A DNA stretch of 23,828 bases from contig JAFTHR010000054.1 in assembly GCA_017457345.1 (NCBI GenBank), positions 1-23,828 of the forward strand, in the 5' to 3' direction. The position numbers and the translations under genes are program-made. Of the stretch, positions 9,286 through 16,711 are shown in pieces. The DNA comes from Clostridia bacterium (GTDB taxonomy: Bacteria; Bacillota; Clostridia; Christensenellales; Borkfalkiaceae). Each line of letters starts with the position of its first letter. The first letter of the stretch is position 1. Below the pieces are notes generated by a model that saw nothing but the letters and a program-made list of their open reading frames with translations, made no database searches and was not told where the DNA came from.

Positions 9286-9350
9286 AGATGTTAGACTTGC
9301 GCTCGCGAAAACGCATGCGCGCAAGGGAAACATTAAGGAGCAAAAGAATT

Positions 9351-10193
9351 ATGTATGAAATCGTCAGCAAAAAATCGCTGAACCCTACGGTGACAAAGAT
9401 GGAAATTCTTGCGCCGTTCGTGGCAAAAAAAGCGTTGCCTGGTCAGTTCATTATCCTTCGCGTAGACGAAGACGGTGAACGTATTCCCCTTACCGTAGCC
9501 GATTACGATAGAGAAAAAGGCACGGTCACCATTATTTTCCAAGTAGTTGGTGCGGCAACCGAAAAATTGAACCATAAAAAAGAAGGCGAATACTTGCAGG
9601 ACTTCGTTGGTCCGCTCGGCAGACCTACGCACGTAGACGGCTTGAAGAAGGTATGCGTTGTAGGCGGCGGCGTTGGTTGCGCGATCGCCCTTCCCGTGGC
9701 GAAAGCATTGCACGAACAAGGCTGTGAAGTGACGTCTATTATCGGGTTTAGAAGCAAAGATCTCGTGATTTTAGAAGACGAGTTCAAGGCGGTTTCTAAG
9801 AATTTTTATATGATGACGGACGACGGTTCGTATGGTCGTCAAGGCAACGTGTGCGTACCTTTGAACGAAATGCTCGGCGCGGGCGAAACGTTCGACGAAG
9901 TAATTACGATAGGTCCCCTTATTATGATGAAATTTGTTTGCGCGGCAACCAAACCTTTTGGCGTGAAAACGATTGCGAGCATGAACCCGATTATGATCGA
10001 CGGTACGGGTATGTGCGGCGGTTGCAGATTGACCGTAGGCGGCAAAATGAAATTTGCTTGCGTAGACGGTCCTGAATTCGACGGACACGAAATTGACTTC
10101 GACGAAGCAATGAGCCGTTCGAGAACGTATGCGGATTTCGAAAACGAACGCCGCGAAGAAACCTGCAACCTGTTCAAAAAGGAGGTACAATAA
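9351..10193 (+). CDS. nfnA: NfnA: ferredoxin-NADP+ oxidoreductase (Nfn) small subunit
   Basis: 280 aa from the ATG at 9351, 10 nt after AAGGAG; the upstream in-frame extension has no ribosome binding site. The fold follows the ferredoxin-NADP reductase family: a FAD-binding beta barrel with R-I-P-L-T (44-48), then a nucleotide-binding domain with a VVGGGVG loop (103-109). A C-terminal DGTGMCGGC segment with Cys222, Cys225 and a later Cys237 is the usual [2Fe-2S] region of PyrK/NfnA-type proteins. Directly followed by nfnB (1-nt gap). In characterised Nfn complexes this subunit binds NAD(H) and, with NfnB, reversibly couples NADH and reduced ferredoxin to NADP+ reduction by flavin-based electron bifurcation in the cytoplasm. 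Pairing with nfnB separates it from dihydroorotate dehydrogenase PyrK. Confidence 0.88.
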   Translation: MYEIVSKKSLNPTVTKMEILAPFVAKKALPGQFIILRVDEDGERIPLTVADYDREKGTVTIIFQVVGAATEKLNHKKEGEYLQDFVGPLGRPTHVDGLKKVCVVGGGVGCAIALPVAKALHEQGCEVTSIIGFRSKDLVILEDEFKAVSKNFYMMTDDGSYGRQGNVCVPLNEMLGAGETFDEVITIGPLIMMKFVCAATKPFGVKTIASMNPIMIDGTGMCGGCRLTVGGKMKFACVDGPEFDGHEIDFDEAMSRSRTYADFENERREETCNLFKKEVQ

Positions 10194-10194
10194 A

Positions 10195-11616
10195 ATGGCA
10201 AAGTTCAATATGTGCCCTTTGAAAAACCCTATGCCTTCGCAAGATCCCGAAGTTCGCAACAAGAATTTTAGCGAAGTTGCGCTCGGTTATACCGCAGAAG
10301 CGGCAATCGACGAAGCAAAGCGTTGTTTAAATTGTAAAAATCGTCCTTGCGTGGCGGGTTGCCCCGTAAATATCGACATTCCCGCATTCATTACGAAAGT
10401 GGCGGAAGGGGAATTTGAAGCGGCTTACCAAATTATCGCAAAGGACTCCGCGCTTCCTGCAGTTTGCGGGCGTGTATGCCCCCAAGAAACGCAATGCGAA
10501 GGGAAGTGTACTCGTGGCATTAAAGCAGGTTGTGAAGCGGTTGGTATCGGTCGATTAGAGCGTTTCGTTGCCGACTGGCATAACGCAAACGTGACCGAAA
10601 AACCCGTACCTGCTCCCTCTAACGGTCATAAAGTGGCGATCGTAGGTTCTGGCCCTGCGGGGCTTACCTGTGCCGGTGATTTGGCGCGTATGGGCTACGA
10701 CGTGACGGTGTACGAAGCGTTGCACGTTGCAGGCGGCGTGCTTGTGTACGGCATTCCCGAATTCCGTTTGCCCAAAGCGATCGTGCAAAAGGAAGTGGAC
10801 AACTTAAAAGCGCTTGGCGTAAAAATAGAAACGAATATGGTTATCGGTAGAGTAATCACTATCGAAGAACTCAAAAACGAATACGGGTACGACGCGGTAT
10901 TTATCGGCTCTGGTGCAGGCTTGCCCAAGTTTATGAATATCCCCGGCGAAAGTTTGAAAGGGGTGTATTCGGCAAACGAATTCCTTACCCGTTCGAACTT
11001 GATGAAGGCGTATAGAACGGATAGCCAAACGCCCATCCAACACGGCAAATGCGTGGCGGTCGTAGGCGGCGGCAACGTGGCAATGGACGCGGCAAGAACG
11101 GCAAAACGTTTGGGCGCGGAAGTGCACATTATCTATCGCCGTGGCGAAGAAGAATTGCCGGCTCGTCGCGAAGAGATCGAGCACGCAAAAGAAGAAGGCA
11201 TTATTTTCGATTTGTTAACCAATCCCACCAAGATTTTGCCTACTCCGATCGATAATCCTAGAGATCCTGCCTACGGTTGGGTAAACGGCATTGAATGTAT
11301 CCGTATGGAACTTGGTGAACCGGACGAAAGCGGACGTCGTTCGCCGAAAGAAGTGGCGGGTAGCGAATTCGTAATTCCCGTGGATTGCGTAATTATGTCG
11401 CTTGGTACTTCTCCTAACCCCTTGCTCAAAGCAACTACGCCTGGGTTAGAAACGTTAAAGCGGGGTGAAATTGCCGTAGACGAAGTGGGCAAAACTTCGA
11501 TTGAAGGCGTGTACTGCGGCGGTGACGCGGCTACGGGCGCGGCAACCGTTATCAAGGCAATGGGTGCAGGCAAAGTTGCTGCGAAGGCAATCGACGAATA
11601 CATCCGTTCGAAATAA
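10195..11616 (+). CDS. nfnB: NfnB: ferredoxin-NADP+ oxidoreductase (Nfn) large subunit
   Basis: 473 aa. AGGAGG ends 9 nt before the ATG at 10195; an in-frame ATG at 10129 lies inside nfnA without a site. The N terminus has eight cysteines in two [4Fe-4S] patterns (Cys44, 47, 52, 56 and Cys91, 95, 101, 105). A FAD dinucleotide fold (GSGPAG at 151-156) and a NADPH-binding fold (VVGGGNVAMD, then YRR) follow, ending with a GGDAATGAATV flavin motif. This is the glutamate synthase small-subunit family, often mislabelled gltD/gltA. No glutamate synthase large subunit is nearby and nfnA precedes it, so Nfn is the better call. It binds NADPH and carries the bifurcating FAD in known complexes. A strong terminator follows at 11626, so the operon is just these two genes. 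Confidence 0.9.
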   Translation: MAKFNMCPLKNPMPSQDPEVRNKNFSEVALGYTAEAAIDEAKRCLNCKNRPCVAGCPVNIDIPAFITKVAEGEFEAAYQIIAKDSALPAVCGRVCPQETQCEGKCTRGIKAGCEAVGIGRLERFVADWHNANVTEKPVPAPSNGHKVAIVGSGPAGLTCAGDLARMGYDVTVYEALHVAGGVLVYGIPEFRLPKAIVQKEVDNLKALGVKIETNMVIGRVITIEELKNEYGYDAVFIGSGAGLPKFMNIPGESLKGVYSANEFLTRSNLMKAYRTDSQTPIQHGKCVAVVGGGNVAMDAARTAKRLGAEVHIIYRRGEEELPARREEIEHAKEEGIIFDLLTNPTKILPTPIDNPRDPAYGWVNGIECIRMELGEPDESGRRSPKEVAGSEFVIPVDCVIMSLGTSPNPLLKATTPGLETLKRGEIAVDEVGKTSIEGVYCGGDAATGAATVIKAMGAGKVAAKAIDEYIRSK

Positions 11617-11625
11617 CGTTAAAAG

Positions 11626-11662
11626 AGAAAAGCGAAAAACGATTTCGCTTTTCTTTTTGTTT
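11626..11662 (+). terminator. Rho-independent terminator of nfnAB
   Basis: A 12-bp stem, AGAAAAGCGAAA (11626-11637) with TTTCGCTTTTCT (11643-11654), has a 5-nt loop and is followed by TTTTGTTT, 9 nt after the nfnB stop. Confidence 0.88.
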
Positions 11663-11672
11663 ATAATTACGG

Positions 11673-11701
11673 TTGACTTATGGGCGCAATAATGCTAAAA
11701 T
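11673..11701 (+). promoter_or_regulatory. Predicted sigma-A promoter just before the yfhO-like gene
   Basis: TTGACT (11673-11678), 17-bp spacer, TAAAAT (11696-11701). The -10 box ends only 9 nt before the ATG at 11711, so transcription would begin almost at the start codon. Confidence 0.65.
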
Positions 11702-11710
11702 GTAGGTATT

Positions 11711-14425
11711 ATGGAAAAGACGGAAAAGAAAGAAAAAGCAAAACAATTTCTTGAAAAAATAAAGAACGGGATCGTGCGTGCCGCGCGCGCGGCTTGGGGA
11801 TTCGTGAAACCGAATTACCCCGTGTTCGTTGCGCACCTTATCGTGCTGGCTATTTACCTGTTTATGCTCGTATCGTACAACGTTTACCCGTTCGGCGATA
11901 AATCGCAAACGGTGGCAAGTTACGACTTGTCCGCACAGATTTGCCCGTTTATCGAGCATTTATTCGACGTGTTGGCTGGTAGATCGTCTCTTTTTTACTC
12001 TTATTCACTTGCGGGCGGGGTAGACGTGTTCGGTACGTTTATGTACTTTTTCGTTAGCCCGTTCAGCGTGTTGTTCTTAATGTTCGGCGAAGGGATGGTG
12101 GCACATACCGCGCCGTTCGTAATGATGTGTAAACTTTCGGCGATCGCCGTGGCGGGCGCTTGGTTTGCGCAAAGATTGTTTAAAGGGATTCCCCGTTTTA
12201 TTTGTACTGCCGTAGGCGTTTTGTACGCCTTCTGCGGCTATACCTTTGTGAGCAATACCTACATCAACTGGATGGACTTAATGATCTACGCGCCGTTTTG
12301 CGTGTACGCGTTCCGTAGGTTTGTGCAAACGGGTAAATTTTTAGCCTTTTCTATTTTGGTTTCGGTTTGCATTTACACTTGTTTTTCGCTCGTTAGTTTT
12401 TCCTTGCTTACCGTTTTCCCCGCGCTCGTATGCTACGGGCTCATCTGTGTGGAAAAAGGCAAAAAACACCGCTTTATTGCGGATTTGTGTTTGTCGTTCG
12501 TAATCGCCGTACTGATCGCGTTGCCGATTATGGTTCCTTCGCTGGTTTCGTTTATGGGCAGTGCGCGCGGCGGCGACTTGTTCCAAAACTTGATGTGGGG
12601 GCTTAGTGACGACGGCACGTTTAACCACGAGAGTTTCGTGGAATGGTGGAAAGGCGGCTTTAACGAAAAGTGGAGTTATCTCCTTAGTGATTGCGTGTTC
12701 TTAGTTTTGACGATCGCCTATTTCTTTAAAAGCCGTTTAAAAACGCCGATTTCCAAGTTTATGTTAATTTCCGCCGTACTCACCTTGCTTCCCACGGTGG
12801 TAGACGAAAGTATGAACTTGCTCAATATGGGCTCGTATATGTGCTATGCCCTTCGTTTCGGCTTTTTGAACGTACTCTTCTTTATGGGCGGCGCGTGTTT
12901 GTTCTTAGAAGATTTCTGTTACGAGTTTAATCACGCATACGACGGCGAGGCGCTCCCCGCTATTCCCAAGGAAACGGCGAAAAACACTTCTGTTTTGGCT
13001 GATATTTTAAGTTTCGTGAAAAAGTATTACGGGCATATTGCGTGCGTTCTCGCGGCGATTTTCGCCGTGGTGTTTCTCTACTGGTTCTTGGGTACGGATA
13101 TGCATATCTATTTTTGGGATCGGTACGAGAATGTGGAATTCGATCCTGCGGCGTTCGTGCATACCTACGGCGGTTTGCCCACGATCCTAGTCATCTTTGC
13201 CGTTGTGGCGCTCGTGGTGTTCGTGCTGGGGCTTTTCGTGGTGACGAAAAAAGTGGGATTGCGTTTTGCGGCAATTTGCCTTTGCGCCGTCCTTTCCGTG
13301 CAAATGGTGTTCAACGGGGAACTTTTAGTGCGTGGGAACGTTGGAACGCAACATACCGATCTTAAAAACTATACCGAACTTTGCGATATTGCCGCGGGCG
13401 GCGGGTATTATAGAAGCACCGAGCCCGTTTCCGGCAGAGAAACGCTTAGTAAAATCACGCGAAATAGCGAGTATTTCCGCGTGAAGGACTATGATAACCG
13501 CGTGAATAACAACGCGCCGTTCCAAACGAACGCGGCGTCTATGAGCGTGTTCTCGTCTATGATCGACGAGAGTAATTTCAAGATAGCCACCTTGTTCCGT
13601 TGCGATACGAACGCGGCGAACTTAACTTCTTCGAGCGGCGGTAGTTTCGTGGGGGATGCCTTCTTTGGCTATCAGTACGTGGTTGTGCCGCAAGATAAAA
13701 CGGAAGAGATTATGGAGCGCGGCAAGTATTACTACGTCCCCGTGGAATACGAAAAGGACGGAGAAGTTGTGGTGGCGGAAAACGAGCAGTTCCGCTTATA
13801 CTACAATAAAACTGCGTGGCCGCTCGCGTATCCCGTGCAAGGCGGTGAATTCCATTTCAGCAGAGAAAACACCCAAGAGAATTCGAAATCGAATATGGTA
13901 GAATTCGTTCGGTACGTGACGGGCACGCATTACGCTTCGGTTTCGCCGTTAGACGCCGAAACGATTGCACGCCAACTGAGCGAGCGCGCGGCGGAAATTA
14001 CGGTAGGGCAGGGCAAGATTTCCGCGCACGTAGAAAGCGCGGCTGAGGGGGAAAACCTGCTAATGAGTTTCATTGCCACAAAGGGGTATAAAGCCTACGT
14101 AAACGGCAAAGAAGTGGAACTTGTAGCAAACGACTTAGATCTAATCGTTGTGCCGTTAGAAGAGGGCGAAAACGAGATAGAACTGATATACACGTCGCCT
14201 TATCCCAAGTACGTAGCGCTGACCACGGCGGGCACGATAGCGCTTTTAGTAGCGGCGTGGTTCGTGGTGAAAAAGACCAAGTTTATGGAAAAATGCGCAC
14301 CGGTGATTTCGTGGTGTGGGATTGCGCTTGGAGCAGGGGTAGTAGGATTTTTCTTCTTAATGCCGTTTGGGCTTTGGTGTTGGAAGTTAATCAGGTTATT
14401 TTTCCCGTTCTTTTTCCCTGTTTAG
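11711..14425 (+). CDS. YfhO-family polytopic membrane protein (GT-C-like)
   Basis: 904 aa. A Lys-rich cytoplasmic N terminus precedes about a dozen membrane segments up to residue ~530, a ~280-residue extracytoplasmic domain, and two C-terminal membrane segments (about 845-900). The first outer loop has the family pattern PFGD (60-63), then SYDLSAQ (Asp72) and PF, followed by a YS-x-x-GG-x-D stretch. Known YfhO-family members are membrane proteins of the GT-C glycosyltransferase type; in Bacillus and Listeria relatives they help add sugars to lipoteichoic or related surface polymers. The substrate here is inference. Only a weak TAGGT lies before the ATG, and the predicted promoter is nearly on top of it, suggesting a near-leaderless mRNA. 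It stands alone between the nfnAB terminator and tRNA-Pro, and no terminator was seen after it. Confidence 0.83.
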   Translation: MEKTEKKEKAKQFLEKIKNGIVRAARAAWGFVKPNYPVFVAHLIVLAIYLFMLVSYNVYPFGDKSQTVASYDLSAQICPFIEHLFDVLAGRSSLFYSYSLAGGVDVFGTFMYFFVSPFSVLFLMFGEGMVAHTAPFVMMCKLSAIAVAGAWFAQRLFKGIPRFICTAVGVLYAFCGYTFVSNTYINWMDLMIYAPFCVYAFRRFVQTGKFLAFSILVSVCIYTCFSLVSFSLLTVFPALVCYGLICVEKGKKHRFIADLCLSFVIAVLIALPIMVPSLVSFMGSARGGDLFQNLMWGLSDDGTFNHESFVEWWKGGFNEKWSYLLSDCVFLVLTIAYFFKSRLKTPISKFMLISAVLTLLPTVVDESMNLLNMGSYMCYALRFGFLNVLFFMGGACLFLEDFCYEFNHAYDGEALPAIPKETAKNTSVLADILSFVKKYYGHIACVLAAIFAVVFLYWFLGTDMHIYFWDRYENVEFDPAAFVHTYGGLPTILVIFAVVALVVFVLGLFVVTKKVGLRFAAICLCAVLSVQMVFNGELLVRGNVGTQHTDLKNYTELCDIAAGGGYYRSTEPVSGRETLSKITRNSEYFRVKDYDNRVNNNAPFQTNAASMSVFSSMIDESNFKIATLFRCDTNAANLTSSSGGSFVGDAFFGYQYVVVPQDKTEEIMERGKYYYVPVEYEKDGEVVVAENEQFRLYYNKTAWPLAYPVQGGEFHFSRENTQENSKSNMVEFVRYVTGTHYASVSPLDAETIARQLSERAAEITVGQGKISAHVESAAEGENLLMSFIATKGYKAYVNGKEVELVANDLDLIVVPLEEGENEIELIYTSPYPKYVALTTAGTIALLVAAWFVVKKTKFMEKCAPVISWCGIALGAGVVGFFFLMPFGLWCWKLIRLFFPFFFPV

Positions 14426-14466
14426 GAATTTTTGAAAAAATAATTTTGGAAAGTGTGTAAAAACGC

Positions 14467-14495
14467 TTGACGAAAAAAAATAGTTTGATTATAAT
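14467..14495 (+). promoter_or_regulatory. Predicted sigma-A promoter for tRNA-Pro
   Basis: TTGACG (14467-14472), 17-bp spacer, TATAAT (14490-14495), about 35 nt before the mature tRNA 5' end. Confidence 0.8.
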
Positions 14496-14530
14496 ATGTA
14501 TGCTAATTCCCGTGTGGGATAGGCATATAT

Positions 14531-14607
14531 TGAGGCATAGCGCAGTTTGGTAGCGCGCTTGGTTAGGGACCAAGAGGTCGTGGGTTCAAGTCCCGTTGCC
14601 TCAACCA
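14531..14607 (+). tRNA. tRNA-Pro, anticodon AGG
   Basis: 77 nt with encoded CCA. The acceptor stem TGAGGCA pairs with TGCCTCA; the D stem is GCGC/GCGC. The anticodon stem CTTGG/CCAAG encloses loop TTAGGGA, giving anticodon AGG. The T stem GTGGG/CCCGT has two G-U type pairs and loop TTCAAGT. The discriminator is A. The body (GCGCAG..TGGTAGCGC, G37, GGTCG) is typical of bacterial tRNA-Pro. Two oddities: A at wobble position 34, where bacterial tRNA-Pro normally has T, G or C, and a T1-A72 end pair where bacterial tRNA-Pro usually has C1-G72. It has its own promoter and terminator, and its last nine bases are duplicated at 16549. Confidence 0.93.
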
Positions 14608-14669
14608 AAAATAACGGATAGCCGATAGGCTGCCCGTTATTTTTTTTATGGCAATGCAACGGGACTTGA
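14599..14669 (+). repeat. Left copy of a ~71-74-bp direct repeat (tRNA 3' end plus terminator)
   Basis: Begins in the last nine bases of tRNA-Pro, runs through the terminator and ends at GGGACTTGA. The first 48 bp are identical to 16549-16596. The rest differs by a 3-nt insertion in the T-run and one A/C change. It may be one end (att-like) of an inserted segment. Confidence 0.85.
14608..14647 (+). terminator. tRNA-Pro terminator
   Basis: Outer stem AAAATAACGG (14608-14617) with CCGTTATTTT (14634-14643), a small internal loop, inner stem AGCC/GGCT around GATA, then a run of T to 14647. The leading A-run lets it work on both strands. Confidence 0.88.
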
Positions 14670-14670
14670 A
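14656..14670 (-). repeat. Inverted copy of the tRNA-Pro T-arm
   Basis: GCAACGGGACTTGAA here is the exact reverse complement of tRNA-Pro bases 14585-14599. The matching place after the right repeat (near 16608-16622) has the same sequence with two changes. Confidence 0.85.
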
Positions 14671-14699
14671 TATAAATTTACTAATTTTAATAAAAGGGA

Positions 14700-14728
14700 T
14701 TGAAAAAATTTTGTTTTTATGCTATAAT
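14700..14728 (+). promoter_or_regulatory. Predicted sigma-A promoter of the insertion's lipoprotein gene
   Basis: TTGAAA (14700-14705), 17-bp spacer, TATAAT (14723-14728), leaving a ~50-nt leader to the ATG at 14786. It lies inside the candidate insertion, so the cargo carries its own promoter. Confidence 0.72.
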
Positions 14729-14785
14729 TAATATAGGATATATTAAGTTCGTTTCTTATATAAATCAATTTGGCGGTCTAATTTT

Positions 14786-16444
14786 ATGAAGAAATTAAGA
14801 TTTTTAATTTTAACAATACTAACTTGTTTATTAGGATTATTTGCAGTGGCGTGTAACCAAACGATTGACTTTGACTACAATATTGATTTTGTGGTTGATG
14901 GTGAAGTGATTGCAACCATTGGAACGAATGGCGATAAAATCGCTATGCCTCAAAATCCCACGAAAGAAGATTATACCTTTGACGGTTGGTATTGGGATGA
15001 AGGCGAATGGAACGACGAGTTTACGCTCAATTCCATTTTAGATCAACCATTACAGGACGAAAACCATTATAAGGTGTATGCGAAATGGAAATCGTCTGTC
15101 TATTATACAGTAATATTTTATTACAGGGGCGAAGAAATTACGCAACAAATTAAATACGGCGAACCGACTTCTTTGCGCCTAAACACTTTTGAGTATGATG
15201 ATGAGGATTATGTGTTTAACGGTTGGTCGGATGGAGATAATGAATATCAAGACGGCGAAACGGTACTCAATCTTTGCGAGGTCGGAGAAAAAATCCGTCT
15301 GTCGGCTAAATGGAAATATATTCCGAATTATGGTAGCTATACAATAAAGTATTATCCCAATGGTGGTGCAGGCGAACCCGTTACGCAAATGGTCGCTAAT
15401 AGGAGCGGAACTCTTTTATTGGAGAACCCCTTTACCACACCCGAATATAAAGTTTTTGATTGTTGGAGCACGACGGAAAGCGATTGGGGGTTTAACTATC
15501 AAGCTGGAGAAGAAGCGCCGTTTGAAAGCAACGGCTACGAGTTGAAATTATATGCAAGATGGAAATGGGCGGACAACGTTGTCGTCGTCGCTCCCGTTTC
15601 AATGGATTGGGTGTCATATGAGGGAAATACGAAAGGACGCGTTTTCGTTTTGGAAAAAGACGTTTATTGGCATTATCCTATCGGCACGCCTGAAAAGCCT
15701 TTCGAGGGTTTGTTCTTAGGGAACGGATACACGATAGATTGTTCTGAGGTGCGTGAAACGAAATCTTCGCAGGACAATAAAACCTACGGCGGTGCGTTCG
15801 GGTATATCGGCAAAAACGGCGTCGTTAAGAACGTACACATGACAGGTACCGTTTACGGCGAATGGGTGGGTAGTTTTGCTACCGTGAATTTAGGTTTGAT
15901 AGAAAATTGCTCCTCTTCTGTCATTGTTAGACCTACAGAGTGGTCTTACTACAATAGGTTTGATTATACGCGAACTGCTCATGGCTTGGCTGGGCTTGTA
16001 GCGTCCCACGGCGGGGTGATTCGAAATTGCGTTTTCAATGGGAGTGTTAGAGATGTATGGAACAGTTATAATCCGGCGTCTTCTTTGAAACTTGCGGGGC
16101 TTTGTATAGAGAATAAGTATGTTGGTACGATTGAAAACTGTTTGTTTTTCGGGGAATTATCCATTGATACTTCGTACAGTGGTTCGTTAGAAAAATCGGC
16201 GGACGCCATTGCGTTCGCTTCGTATGGCGTAATGAGAAACAATTATTTTACGGAAGAATCGATGGAGATGAGTCATTGGGGGAACGCCACAAACGCAACG
16301 AGCGTGGCAAGAACACGCGTGACGGAAAAAGCTTTTTATACGGACGTACTCGGTTGGGATGAAAACGATTGGGATTTTTCGCAATTAGGCGAAACGCGCC
16401 CGTGGAGTGATTATGAATGTCCAAAACCGAAAAAAAAGGCGTAA
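14786..16444 (+). CDS. Lipoprotein with three Listeria-Bacteroides repeats and a GLUG-like module
   Basis: 552 aa. The signal peptide ends in AVAC with Cys23 as the likely lipid anchor. Three Listeria-Bacteroides type repeats follow (about residues 30-105, 106-178 and 183-262), each ending in W-x-x-x-x-Y/L-x-A-x-W-K. From ~265 to ~460 is a GLUG-like module with FLGNGYTID, GGAFGYIG, VVKNVHMTG and several IENC/IRNCVFNG strands. The basic tail is PKPKKKA. The protein joins the repeat type of the lipoprotein at 5947 to the module type of the genes at 3 and 2281. The start region and flanks are AT-richer than neighbouring genes. Only a weak GGCGGT site lies upstream of the ATG. No terminator of its own is evident; the duplicated tRNA terminator at 16558 probably serves. 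A surface binding role is inference. Confidence 0.83.
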   Translation: MKKLRFLILTILTCLLGLFAVACNQTIDFDYNIDFVVDGEVIATIGTNGDKIAMPQNPTKEDYTFDGWYWDEGEWNDEFTLNSILDQPLQDENHYKVYAKWKSSVYYTVIFYYRGEEITQQIKYGEPTSLRLNTFEYDDEDYVFNGWSDGDNEYQDGETVLNLCEVGEKIRLSAKWKYIPNYGSYTIKYYPNGGAGEPVTQMVANRSGTLLLENPFTTPEYKVFDCWSTTESDWGFNYQAGEEAPFESNGYELKLYARWKWADNVVVVAPVSMDWVSYEGNTKGRVFVLEKDVYWHYPIGTPEKPFEGLFLGNGYTIDCSEVRETKSSQDNKTYGGAFGYIGKNGVVKNVHMTGTVYGEWVGSFATVNLGLIENCSSSVIVRPTEWSYYNRFDYTRTAHGLAGLVASHGGVIRNCVFNGSVRDVWNSYNPASSLKLAGLCIENKYVGTIENCLFFGELSIDTSYSGSLEKSADAIAFASYGVMRNNYFTEESMEMSHWGNATNATSVARTRVTEKAFYTDVLGWDENDWDFSQLGETRPWSDYECPKPKKKA

Positions 16445-16548
16445 AGGCGTTTGGGATTTTTAAAGTAAATTATAATTATGGAATACCTATTTTAGTAATT
16501 TTGTTGTTCTACCCTATAAAATCAGGGCGATTTTAGAGATTTTGTTAT

Positions 16549-16622
16549 CCTCAACCAAAAATAACGGATAGCCGATAGGCTGCCCGTTATTTTTTTGTTT
16601 ATGGCAATGCACCGGGACTTGA
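16549..16622 (+). repeat. Right copy of the tRNA-3'-end/terminator direct repeat
   Basis: Starts with the nine-base tRNA-Pro end CCTCAACCA and continues through the same terminator. It is identical to the left copy for 48 bp, then has GTTT inserted into the T-run region and one changed base before GGGACTTGA. No tRNA body precedes it. Confidence 0.85.
16558..16596 (+). terminator. Duplicated tRNA terminator ending the insertion
   Basis: Same stem as at 14608: AAAATAACGG (16558-16567) with CCGTTATTTT (16584-16593) and a T-run. It is the first good terminator after the lipoprotein gene that stops at 16444. Confidence 0.8.
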
Positions 16623-16685
16623 GGGTGGCAAGAACTCTTCTGCCGAAAAGTTGTTTTGCAAATATCGCTTAGAAATATAAAAAAG

Positions 16686-16711
16686 AAAAAAGAGCGAGAT
16701 CGCTCTCGCTC
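16686..16711 (-). terminator. Terminator of the putative small RNA
   Basis: On the minus strand, a perfect 8-bp stem GAGCGAGA/UCUCGCUC with a GCGA tetraloop is followed by U6, C, U4. Confidence 0.82.

Larger units (their letters stand above)
14599..16622 (+). mobile_element. Candidate tRNA-linked insertion flanked by direct repeats
   Basis: Two copies of the tRNA-3'-end/terminator sequence (14599-14669 and 16549-16622) lie 1950 bp apart. Between them is a single lipoprotein gene with its own promoter and visibly AT-richer DNA than the flanks, especially 14670-14900. Duplication of a tRNA 3' end at both ends of foreign DNA is the usual footprint of site-specific integration. However, no integrase, excisionase or transposase is present, and only nine bases of the tRNA are duplicated. 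It could be a remnant, a non-autonomous element mobilised in trans, or a duplication left by recombination between tandem tRNA units. Confidence 0.45.

Noticed and set aside
16549..16557. A second complete tRNA gene at the right repeat
   Set aside because: Only the last nine bases of the tRNA are present; the bases before 16549 cannot form D, anticodon or T arms.
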